From contig NZ_JABXKL010000090.1 of NCBI RefSeq assembly GCF_017114995.1, forward strand, positions 1 through 51,560: DNA of 51,560 nt. Direction: 5' to 3'. Positions 44,304 through 51,560 of the stretch are shown piece after piece. Made by a program: the position numbers and the translations under genes. The DNA comes from Nostoc sp. NMS9. Lineage in GTDB: Bacteria; Cyanobacteriota; Cyanobacteriia; Cyanobacteriales; Nostocaceae. The number at the start of each line of letters is the position of its first letter. Position 1 is the stretch's first letter. The notes beneath the pieces are model-generated. The model saw only the letters and a program-made list of their open reading frames with translations, did no database searches and was not told the DNA's origin.

Positions 44304-45024
44304 AGATTTCCTTGAGAAAATTGTCTACTAGATTAGGGTATTCGATTAACTTTCAAACTTCAAGTGAATTTTCCCTGAGAATAGCTAGATAGACACTATA
44401 TTACCCAAGAAAGTTCCATCTCTTCACCAGTTTGATCGGAAATTATTTACTACATTGTAATTCAGCAATCAAACAGGCTTGATGTCTAGCTTTTAGACGC
44501 AACATTATGTAATTCAGCAAATTTCAATCCGCTGTATATTCTCAAGACGCTTATTATTTGCTTGATGTAAGTATAAGAGCTTAATTAAATTAGAGCTAGT
44601 AATTAGCGGCTCTAGCCCTTTAAATTCTTATACAGAGCAATAAATCGCTCACTACGAACAAAAGGTATATCTTACATAATTCTATACAATTGAAAACCGC
44701 TATAGCTATCTTTACAAGATTATAAATCTTAATTTTAATCAAAAGATAGTGTATGTATTTAGCAATAAATTTGAGATAGATTCCAATATTGTTCGGTTAA
44801 GACAAGAGACGCGATGAATCGCCGTCTCTACAATAATCAGTCTTTGGTCTTGACGGCGATTCATCGCATCTTTAGCAATCTAGAATTTTCATCAGAAAAC
44901 CTTAACCGAACCGGATTGAGATAGATTCTCGTTCTTAAAATATCAACTTGTAAAAACTTCTTTTTTTCATTACATTTAAAAAAAGGCTCATATCTCAATT
45001 AATTTACTAGCCTACATAGAAAAA
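44304..45024. other. Spacer upstream of the metal ATPase with a MITE
   Basis: About 720 AT-rich bases without a gene. A full MITE-like element occupies 44784-44915. No SmtB-type 12-2-12 operator was recognised before the ATPase start, and no ArsR-type regulator gene is adjacent. Confidence 0.5.
44784..44915 (+). mobile_element. MITE-like element with 13-base direct flanks
   Basis: Inverted ends GTTCGGTTAAG (44791-44801) and CTTAACCGAAC (44901-44911), a central hairpin (GGCGATTCATCGC types), no coding capacity. TTGAGATAGATTC occurs on both sides (44771-44783 and 44916-44928), a 13-base direct repeat that looks like a target-site duplication. A partial, reversed copy is at 34611-34686. Confidence 0.8.
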
Positions 45025-47019
45025 ATGAAGCAGAAAGTACATTCAGAATCTTCAGATTGTTGCAGCTGTGAACATGACCATCACGAGAATCATAACCATG
45101 TTCATAATCACAATCATGATGATAATCATAACCATGACCACAATCATGAACACGGGGGAGAGTTCAATCTGAAAAATGAGATATTGCCTTTGGTAGCAAT
45201 TTTAAGTTTATATGCGCCTGGTGTAATTTTTGAAAATCAATTACACAATACATTCTACTCAATAGGTGAATATCTGCTTTTTATTCCTGCTTATTTATTA
45301 AGTGGATGGAGTGTTTTAAAAATTGCTGGACGCAATATAATCAGAGGTAGAGTATTTGATGAAACATTTTTGATGACAGTAGCGACATTAGGGGCGATCG
45401 CAATTCATAAATTACCCGAAGCTGTCGGAGTCATGTTATTTTACAAAATTGGAGAATTGTTTCAAGATCTTGCCATCAGTCGCTCCCGTAATTCGATCAA
45501 ATCATTATTGGAAATCCGCCCAGACTATGCAAATATCCAAATAGAGGGAGAACTGAAGAAAGTATCGCCAGAAACAGTAAATATTGGGGATATTATCGTT
45601 GTCAAGCCGGGAGAAAAGATTCCCTTAGATGGCGAAATTATAGATGGTAATTCGCAAGTTGATACATCTGCATTAACTGGAGAATCTGTACCACGAACGG
45701 TAAGAATTGGAGAAACAGTTTTTGCTGGTACGATTAATAAAATAGGTGCGCTCGTCATTAGAGTCACAAAACTATTTGATGAATCTTCCATAGCCAAGAT
45801 TTTAGACTTGGTGCAAAATGCCAAAAGTAAAAAAGCAGCAACAGAAAAGTTTATTACTAAATTTGCCCGATATTATACACCAATAGTAGTTTTTACATCT
45901 CTAGCAGTTGCAATATTGCCTCCTTTATTCATTTCGGGTACAACTTCTTCTGAATGGGTTTATCGTGCCCTGATTTTACTAGTTATCTCCTGTCCGTGTG
46001 GACTCGTTATCAGTATTCCATTAGGTTACTTTGGAGGTGTGGGAGGTGCAGCTAGACGTGGTATTTTGGTTAAAGGCTCTACTTTTTTAGATACTTTAAA
46101 TGCAGTGAATACAGTTATTTTTGATAAAACTGGAACGTTAACGAAAGGGGTATTCAAAGTAGTAGAGATAGTACCATTAAATGGCTGGAATGAACAAGAA
46201 CTGCTGCTATTAGCTGCCAAAGTAGAATCGCACTCAAATCATCCCATCGCTCAATCTATCTGCAAGGCTTATGGTAGAAAAATCGATGAATTTGAGATCA
46301 GAGATTATGAAGAAATAGCAGGCTATGGAATTAAAGCCAAGGTTGAAAATAGGGTAGTAATAGCGGGAAGCGATCGCCTATTACATAGAGAGAAGATTTC
46401 TCACGATAATTGCCAGTTAGAGGGAACAGTTATTCATCTAGCAGTGGATAATATTTATGCTGGCTATATTGTCATTGCTGATGAACTGAAAGAAGATGCT
46501 AGACAAGCTATTCAAGCACTCAAGCAAATGGGTGTAGAGAGAACAGTAATGTTGACAGGAGATAATCAAGCGATCGCTTCCCGCATTGCTGAACAGCTTG
46601 GCATAGATACTTACGAAGCAGAGTTATTACCTGAAGAAAAAGTTAATGCCATTGAGAAGTTACTCAGCACCGCCAGCAAGCATGGTAAAATTGCCTTTGT
46701 TGGGGATGGAATTAATGATGCACCAGTGATTGCTAGAGCAGATGTTGGCATAGCAATGGGCGGATTAGGCTCAGATGCAGCGATCGAAACTGCCGATATT
46801 GTAATCGTGACAGATGCACCATCCAAAGTGGCAGAAGCAATCCAAATCGCCAGAAAAACTCGCAAAATTGTTTGGCAAAATATTGGCTTTGCGTTAGCAA
46901 TTAAAGGTGTATTTATTGGGTTGGGTATTTTCGGGATAGCGACAATGTGGGAAGCTGTCTTTGCTGATGTTGGAGTAGCAATGCTGGCAATTCTAAATGC
47001 AACTAGAGCGATGAAATAA
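45025..47019 (+). CDS. Heavy-metal P1B-type ATPase with His-rich N terminus
   Basis: A 664-residue metal-exporting ATPase. The N terminus (residues 11-45) has CCSC and then repeated His-Asn/Asp pairs (EHDHHENHNHVHNHNH onwards), a flexible metal-binding tail in place of the usual HMA domain. Membrane part with the CPC motif SCPCGLVISIPLGYFGG (CPC near 323-325). Phosphorylation Asp near 367 in IFDKTGTLTKG, the A-domain TGES, hinge GDGINDAPVIARADVGIAMG. Cys-Pro-Cys with a His tail points to Zn, Cd or Co. It probably gives zinc or cadmium tolerance. A MITE lies upstream; no regulator is adjacent. Confidence 0.93.
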   Translation: MKQKVHSESSDCCSCEHDHHENHNHVHNHNHDDNHNHDHNHEHGGEFNLKNEILPLVAILSLYAPGVIFENQLHNTFYSIGEYLLFIPAYLLSGWSVLKIAGRNIIRGRVFDETFLMTVATLGAIAIHKLPEAVGVMLFYKIGELFQDLAISRSRNSIKSLLEIRPDYANIQIEGELKKVSPETVNIGDIIVVKPGEKIPLDGEIIDGNSQVDTSALTGESVPRTVRIGETVFAGTINKIGALVIRVTKLFDESSIAKILDLVQNAKSKKAATEKFITKFARYYTPIVVFTSLAVAILPPLFISGTTSSEWVYRALILLVISCPCGLVISIPLGYFGGVGGAARRGILVKGSTFLDTLNAVNTVIFDKTGTLTKGVFKVVEIVPLNGWNEQELLLLAAKVESHSNHPIAQSICKAYGRKIDEFEIRDYEEIAGYGIKAKVENRVVIAGSDRLLHREKISHDNCQLEGTVIHLAVDNIYAGYIVIADELKEDARQAIQALKQMGVERTVMLTGDNQAIASRIAEQLGIDTYEAELLPEEKVNAIEKLLSTASKHGKIAFVGDGINDAPVIARADVGIAMGGLGSDAAIETADIVIVTDAPSKVAEAIQIARKTRKIVWQNIGFALAIKGVFIGLGIFGIATMWEAVFADVGVAMLAILNATRAMK

Positions 47020-47099
47020 AATTTTTTTAAAATTGGGAATCTGTAATTGGAAAATTGTAGTAGTTAAAGTATAAGTACTTCTCACCGAAGAACACTCAT

Positions 47100-47172
47100 G
47101 ATACAAGCCCCTAAATTTATTTATGGGTATTAATTTTGAATTTTGAATTCGCAGCGAAGCGAAGCGACGTGA
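47100..47172. repeat. Dispersed CCCCTAAATTTATTTATGGG element
   Basis: Reverse-oriented copy of the stretch at 27866-27944. It shares GATACAAGCCCCT, the AAATTTATTTATGGG palindrome-like core, TTTTGAATTCG and an ACGTGA end, with about 80 percent agreement. A shorter piece lies at 4026-4045. Confidence 0.7.
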
Positions 47173-47202
47173 CTCATATTCTGCTATCTAATAGTAAAAC
47201 CT

Positions 47203-47880
47203 ATGAATTCATCAATCAAAGGCATTGCTACAGCTAGTTTAGCTTTACTACTAAACTATTCAGCCAACCCAGCCTTTGCACTACCCCAGAAAATCAATCA
47301 TCCAGTTACTGTTGCTAAATTGCAACCCTTAAAAGATACCTTAATTGTTCCTGGGGAACGAGTGGGGCTAATCACACGCAAAACTACCAAGCAGGATTTA
47401 GTGAAACTGTTTGGTGCATCCCATCTCGTTGATAAAACTATCTCTGGTGCTGAAGGAATAGGTAGTTTTGCAGCTACTCAGTTAAATCTAACTCAGGGGC
47501 GATCGCTCTTAGTGGTTTGGAGTGATAATACTCGTACTAAACCTCTAGATGTGTGTAACCTGGGTTCAGCTTGGAAAACCCGCGAAGGTATCGGAGTGGG
47601 AACCCCTTTGAGCGAATTACGTAAAAAATTAGGTGATTTTAAACTTTATGGATTGGCGTGGGACTACGGCGGTACTATTTTGTTGGATAGTAGTAACTTA
47701 TCTGGTTATCAAGGCAAACTCATTTTACGAGTAGATACGGCTCCTAATGCTTCTGAAAAGTTCCCCAATGACTACCAATCAGTGTCTGGGGATAGTACTT
47801 TTTCTTCCAATAATCCTCACTGGAAATCTTTGGGAATTAGGCTAGCAGAAATTATCGTTGTACTGAATGCAAGTGAGTAG
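47203..47880 (+). CDS. Secreted hypothetical protein
   Basis: A 225-residue protein with a signal peptide (GIATASLALLLNYSANPAFA) cut after about residue 26. The mature part carries TKQDLVKLFGASHLVDKTIS, SLLVVWSDNTRTKPLDVCNL and GIGVGTPLSELRKKLGDFKL, a pattern of alternating strands and helices with SDNT near the middle. No membrane helix besides the signal. It is a probable periplasmic protein of unknown function, with a cyanobacterial family feel. It lies 183 bases after the ATPase on the same strand; a link is not shown. Confidence 0.6.
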   Translation: MNSSIKGIATASLALLLNYSANPAFALPQKINHPVTVAKLQPLKDTLIVPGERVGLITRKTTKQDLVKLFGASHLVDKTISGAEGIGSFAATQLNLTQGRSLLVVWSDNTRTKPLDVCNLGSAWKTREGIGVGTPLSELRKKLGDFKLYGLAWDYGGTILLDSSNLSGYQGKLILRVDTAPNASEKFPNDYQSVSGDSTFSSNNPHWKSLGIRLAEIIVVLNASE

Positions 47881-48109
47881 TGGTATGCTAAACATCTGTT
47901 TGCTTGCTAGAGCGTAGAGGAACTATGAAGACGACGTTCTTATACTAAGTGTGGAACTGGTAAATTACTGACAGAAGAAATTACATAAGTGACATCTCAT
48001 GTCGCAATCATGTTTCAGCTATTGAAACCAAACACAGTAAACCAGATTGCTAAATCGATAATCTGGCTGGTCGTCTTGAGTAAAGATTATTAACTTAAAA
48101 AGTACCTGG

Positions 48110-48298
48110 ATGTCCTCCGAGCAACATCTACAGCACAAACGCCATGCACTACAGGAACATTATGACCTGTTAGCCGAGAAGTTAAAAAGGTTGCGTCGTG
48201 ATTATGCGATCGCAGCAGATACTCTTATTCGCTTTCAACTAGAAAAGCAAATTGAACAAACTGAAGCTGAACTAAACGAATTGGCTAAGCTGCTTTGA
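48110..48298 (+). CDS. Small coiled-coil, effector-associated-domain-like protein
   Basis: A 62-residue all-helical protein. LQEHYDLLAEKLKRLRRDYA and ADTLIRFQLEKQIEQTEAEL form the EKLKxLRxDxAIxxDxxxxFQLEKQI pattern that I recognise from the N-terminal adaptor segments of cyanobacterial STAND/caspase/NTPase proteins. The tail of the partial caspase at 51072 carries a related stretch (SEKLKQIKKAVAIEAGK). Its stop TGA shares bases with the TTG start of the lysozyme-like gene, so they are coupled. It probably recruits that protein to a partner by adaptor-adaptor contact; this is inferred. Confidence 0.6.
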   Translation: MSSEQHLQHKRHALQEHYDLLAEKLKRLRRDYAIAADTLIRFQLEKQIEQTEAELNELAKLL

Positions 48299-49689
48299 AA
48301 CGTTTGTGCCAGACTTTGTGGATTAAATCGGCTGAGGAGTTGCGATTATTTGAATATCACTTTGAACAATTAATAAGTATTAATGTTTTATTGCCAACGT
48401 CAGAAAAAGTTGTTAGACATTCTCGGCAGCATCAATTATCTCTAATTACTCGCTACCTCATTCTGGGGTTTGTCGGAGTAGGAATTGTCTTGGGTGTTGG
48501 ACTAACTTTAAAACAACGAACACCAACCGCAACACCAACCGCAACACCAAAAGACACAAACCAGCCAGATTTGATTTTTTGGATAGCGATCGCATATACT
48601 AAACCCAGTGAGGCAGCTAGTGAACTAACAGCTACTCTCAAAAAAGCCTATCAGACCGATAGAGCAGATTTAATTCGATTAGCATCATTGGTAGAAACGT
48701 TCGCAGAGCCACTAGCAGAATTTGAGCCACTACTGATTGATGCTCGTAAGATGAGGAGCTTTGCCTCTGGCAATCAAGAGGCTGTAGAGCCTCCATTGGT
48801 AAAAAATAAATTTCCTAAGTCTTTAATTTTTTCTGGAGTGGCTTTAGCACTGGTTAATGTCAGTTTTTGGTATCTTTACGAGCCAGCAAAAGCAATTCCA
48901 ATGTGTATGCAGTCTCTCGTTGAGCCACAAGGCAATGACAAAGCGCTTGGTATTGATGTTTATGACCTATCTGGCACAGTAGATTGGACAACCGTGAAAA
49001 ACTCTGGTAAAACTTTTGCTTTTGCTAAAGCTACAGAAGGTGTTTCCATTAAAGATTCTGCTTTTGCTGAACACTGGCGCACTCTGAAAGCTGTTGGTAT
49101 GATTCGGGGTGCTTATCATTTCTTTCACCCACATACATCTGACCCGGTTGAGCAAGCGAAGGAATTCTTAAAAACTGTTGGTAAATTTTAACCAGGAGAT
49201 TTACCACCAGTTTTAGATATAGAAGTAATAGATAAAGGAGGAAATAGCCAAGCAGTAATTAATGGAGCGAAGCAATGGCTAGCAGAGGTAGAAAAAGATC
49301 TAAAACAACAGACAGGAAGAACAATCAAACCAATTATTTATACTTACCCTAACTTTTGGGAAGAGCTTGGTAATCCTTCTGATTTTGATAGTTATCCGTT
49401 ATGGATTGGTCGCGAAAACCAAACTCAGCCGCCGCCAACATCCATTCGTAGCCCTTGGCACGGTAAATATCTATTATATCAATTTGCTACTGATATATCA
49501 GGTGTACCTGGCGTTAGCGGTAAATCTGATTTGAACTACTTCAACGGCTCAGTACAAGACCTTAAATGTTTTGTAAAGTCGCCATCCCTATTCCAAGTGA
49601 CATCCCAATTACGTAATCTCATATCTGGACAAAAAGTTACAAAAACTACAGAGCCTTTTGTTAGCCCAACTTCCACACAAGTAAAATAG
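48295..49689 (+). pseudogene. Membrane-anchored GH25 lysozyme-like gene with an in-frame stop
   Basis: From TTG 48295 the protein has an N-terminal cytoplasmic helix (SAEELRLFEYHFEQLISIN), a membrane helix at about 52-72, a linker with TPTATPT repeats, a helical domain and a second hydrophobic helix near 176-195. A glycosyl hydrolase 25 domain then starts GIDVYDLSGTVDW and HWRTLKAVGMIRGAYHFFHP. TAA at 49189-49191 (after LKTVGKF) cuts it just before PGDLPPVLDIEV, which holds the DxE catalytic residues. The frame continues to TAG 49687-49689, through WIGRENQTQPPPT and YQFATDISGV. The stop replaces a probable Glu codon (GAA to TAA). GH25 enzymes cut peptidoglycan. As read, the product lacks the active site. 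Confidence 0.8.
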
Positions 49690-49829
49690 CTAAAACTAGT
49701 CAATACTAATATTTTTGGTCATTAAAAGCTTTAAAATTCTCTAAGTGGGTGTAATTAAAAATCACTGCGGGAAACTGTAACTCGTGTTAAACAACAAAAG
49801 GCTAGGCGATCGCATTCCTCATGTAACGC

Positions 49830-49979
49830 ATGACAAACCAAACTTTTACTAACGGTTATGCATTACTTATTGGCGTAGGTGCAGATTTACCAGTCACAGT
49901 CCTCGATGCAACTGCTTTAAAAGATATACTGATTGATAGCGATCGCGCCGCCTATCCACTAATACAAATCACCCCATGA
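49830..49979 (+). pseudogene. N-terminal caspase fragment (duplicate of the gene at 51072)
   Basis: MTNQTFTNGYALLIGVGADL then PVTVLDATALKDILIDSDRAA and a stop after 49 residues at 49977-49979. It is nearly identical to the first 45 residues of the partial caspase at 51072, and the 20 bases upstream also match (GGCGATCGCATTCCTCA). The homology breaks after AYP, just before the overlap with the 3' end of the minus-strand gene at 49969. Not functional as a protease. Confidence 0.8.
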
Positions 49980-50355
49980 AGCTTTGAAGTTTAGCTTCAT
50001 CAAATGCAAGACCCCGACGCGCAAAATATTTATCAATGTTTATTTGCACAAATAAATCTTTGAGTTCTTCGGCAATATCAGTCGGCGGATTTCCTGATAA
50101 AGCGATCGCAATTAAACGCTCTGCTGTGTGATTTTCACCACATTCAATCGCGAGAGTTGCCGCACTACGATGCAACACGGAACGGGTTGGTTCTGCCTCA
50201 AGATCACCTGCGATTAATTCTGCTGCTAATCGTTCTTTTTCAAACGCTTCCCTGGATAATTGCGAAGCTGAAGTGAAGTCACCTCTAAGTTTTGCAACCT
50301 GTGCCATCTCTGCCAAATCCATTGCCTGTTGATGTAACTCTTGAATTTGACTCAT
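49969..50355 (-). CDS. Hypothetical helical protein (second gene of the unknown cassette)
   Basis: A 128-residue, mostly alpha-helical protein. SQIQELHQQAMDLAEMAQVA and DFTSASQLSREAFEKERLAA resemble TPR-like helix pairs, and ENHTAERLIAIALSGNPPTD continues the repeat. No signal or membrane helix. Its start overlaps the stop of the gene upstream by four bases (ATGA at 50352-50355), so the two are translationally coupled. Its function is unknown. The pair sits between two copies of a caspase N terminus. Confidence 0.6.
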   Translation of the reverse strand: MSQIQELHQQAMDLAEMAQVAKLRGDFTSASQLSREAFEKERLAAELIAGDLEAEPTRSVLHRSAATLAIECGENHTAERLIAIALSGNPPTDIAEELKDLFVQINIDKYFARRGLAFDEAKLQSFMG

Positions 50356-50894
50356 TTTTTCACTATGAACGCTAAAGGGTTACTGAACTCAACAACCACG
50401 ATATATGCTGGGAGTGTGCCATCTGTGGGACTTACCTGCTCAAGTTTCTGTTTAACTCTAGCTTTGACTCGGCTGTCGTCGCCCTTACGTATGCCTGAAA
50501 CTTCCAACCGAACTGCATTTTGAAATGGTAGTTCATTATTCTCACTTTTTTTGCCCAACCAGTAATCAAATCCTGTTCCTTTGCGAGAACGTTCGATAAC
50601 TGTGTAGTCTGTGAGTTCTTGTATCACTAAAAAAGCAATTCCATAGGCAGCTTGTTCTGTAGTATATTCACTATCGTTCCAACAGCGCAGCATTTGGTCG
50701 GTGACTTCTTGCCAATATAATTGAAAAACAGCCGTAAGGTCTCCTTTAATTTTGAGTTGTACACCTTGAACATAACCTTGGTCGGTTAAGCAGACAGCAC
50801 AGGCTTCTGCTAATGCTGCACCAAATGCTGGGGTGATAGCGGGTAATCCTTGCTCAAGTTTGGTAATTACCAATTCCTTCGAGTTTGAATTCAT
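50352..50894 (-). CDS. Hypothetical protein (first gene of the unknown cassette)
   Basis: About 180 residues from ATG 50894 (MNSNSKELVITKLEQGLPAI), which has AAAGG before it; an upstream ATG at 50936 is possible. Early helices AFGAALAEACAVCLTDQGY and LTAVFQLYWQEVTDQMLRC are followed by a C-terminal region ERSRKGTGFDYWLGKKSENN, FQNAVRLEVSGIRKGDDSRV. The GFDYWLG...RLEVSG pattern is reminiscent of a nuclease-type (PD-(D/E)xK) core with a changed last residue, but this is only a suggestion. The gene is coupled to its neighbour. No family was recognised. Confidence 0.6.
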   Translation of the reverse strand: MNSNSKELVITKLEQGLPAITPAFGAALAEACAVCLTDQGYVQGVQLKIKGDLTAVFQLYWQEVTDQMLRCWNDSEYTTEQAAYGIAFLVIQELTDYTVIERSRKGTGFDYWLGKKSENNELPFQNAVRLEVSGIRKGDDSRVKARVKQKLEQVSPTDGTLPAYIVVVEFSNPLAFIVKK

Positions 50895-51071
50895 TGAATA
50901 GACCTTTTGTACCCCATTAGATTGTGGAGCAGTCAAAAGAAAAGTAATCGCCTAATTATTGAAACTAGCACATCAGTGAGCTAGAGTGCATCACCAAATA
51001 GCCCGTCGTAGACATAGCACCTCTTTGCACGTTATAGAGTATAAAAGGCGATCGCATTCCTCACCCACCGT

Positions 51072-51524
51072 ATGACAAACCAAACTTTTACCAACGGTTA
51101 TGCATTACTTATTGGCGTAGGTGCTGATTTACCTGTCACAGTCAAAGATGCAACGGCTATACGAGATATACTAATTGATGGCGATCACGCCGCCTATCCA
51201 TCAGAACAGGTTACACTGCTAACCGAAACCTCTGCAACTCGGCAAAAGATCCTCGCAGCTTTTGACCAAATCATCGCCCAGGTAAATCAAAATCCTGATG
51301 CAACTGTCATCATTTACTACTCTGGTCACGGTGGACGCATCCAGCGCACCAATGAATACTTCCTTGTACCTGCTACTAGTTTAACTGCTGGAGGGCGACG
51401 GCGATCGCAACAAAAACTAGACGCATTTCAGGCAGAATTTGACATCCGCAGTGAGAAGTTAAAGCAGATAAAGAAAGCTGTAGCTATTGAGGCTGGTAAA
51501 GTAGTTAACCTGAGTTCGGGTTAA
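51072..51524 (+). CDS. Truncated caspase-domain protein with adaptor-like tail
   Basis: A 150-residue product. ALLIGVGADLPVTVKDATAI and VIIYYSGHGGRIQRTNEYFL form the first half of a caspase domain including the His of the catalytic dyad. The second half with the catalytic Cys is absent. After LVPATSLTAGGRRRS the sequence changes to QKLDAFQAEFDIRSEKLKQI and KKAVAIEAGKVVN, similar to the coiled-coil adaptor at 48110. Intact cyanobacterial relatives are longer, so the gene has probably suffered an internal deletion that joined the caspase start to its C-terminal adaptor, then a frameshift. It cannot cleave. Confidence 0.65.
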   Translation: MTNQTFTNGYALLIGVGADLPVTVKDATAIRDILIDGDHAAYPSEQVTLLTETSATRQKILAAFDQIIAQVNQNPDATVIIYYSGHGGRIQRTNEYFLVPATSLTAGGRRRSQQKLDAFQAEFDIRSEKLKQIKKAVAIEAGKVVNLSSG

Positions 51525-51560
51525 AGGTAAGAAGGTAAAACCCAGTCTAGATGTAGGCTA

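Noticed and set aside
44400..45020. SmtB/ArsR-type operator before the metal ATPase
   Set aside because: No convincing 12-2-12 imperfect repeat was seen.
1..51560. tRNA, rRNA or other RNA genes
   Set aside because: No cloverleaf, rRNA core or known small RNA was recognised by eye; a covariance-model search would be needed to exclude them.

Overview
The window comes from a filamentous, heterocyst-type cyanobacterium close to Nostoc. The evidence is the very frequent HIP1 octamer (GCGATCGC), the heptanucleotide repeats (AGTTAGG/AATGACT types) in many spacers, and cyanobacterial genes: aldehyde-deformylating oxygenase with acyl-ACP reductase, psaK, pipX-pipY-sepF-proC, and glycosyltransferase/acetyltransferase genes of the hormogonium-polysaccharide type. 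No rRNA, tRNA or CRISPR array was recognised.

Layout. 1-1.2 kb: the tail of a type ISP restriction-modification gene, a BrnT-type toxin-antitoxin pair and a methyltransferase remnant. 1.6-4 kb: an M4 (protealysin-like) metalloprotease followed by an emfourin-type inhibitor gene, then an oxidoreductase remnant and a SnoaL-like protein. 4.2-6.2 kb: a hypothetical gene, then an IS630 element inserted in the receiver domain of a decayed response regulator. 6.2-8.8 kb: a three-gene polysaccharide cluster. 9-15.3 kb: two cyanobacterial conserved hypotheticals, cobU, an orphan TpsA-like exoprotein, a small Cys-tailed peptide that looks like a RiPP precursor, and a sugar ABC permease.

15.5-23 kb is core metabolism: alkane synthesis (ado, aar), accA, an SDR reductase, folE, trpF, psaK and a site-2 protease with CBS domains. 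23.2-31.6 kb holds two very large caspase-domain proteins side by side: caspase-STAND NTPase-WD40, and caspase-alpha/beta hydrolase. 32-41 kb returns to core genes: der, an EcfT-type transporter gene, pipX, pipY, sepF, proC and a Ski2-like helicase. PipX/PipY link nitrogen signalling to the adjacent division and proline genes.

41-51.5 kb is an accessory and decaying region. It holds an AraC-type regulator with two in-frame stops, a TonB-receptor gene cut off after its AMIN domain (together a dead siderophore-uptake locus), and a small secreted Cys protein. It also holds a His-rich P1B metal ATPase, a coiled-coil adaptor-like protein coupled to a membrane-anchored GH25 lysozyme broken by one stop, and two partial caspase genes flanking an unknown two-gene cassette.

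The strongest leads for something undescribed are the caspase/adaptor/lysozyme neighbourhood at 48.1-51.5 kb, the caspase-hydrolase fusion at 28.1-31.6 kb, and the Cys-tailed peptide at 13.98-14.31 kb. All family calls come from reading motifs; no database search was run.
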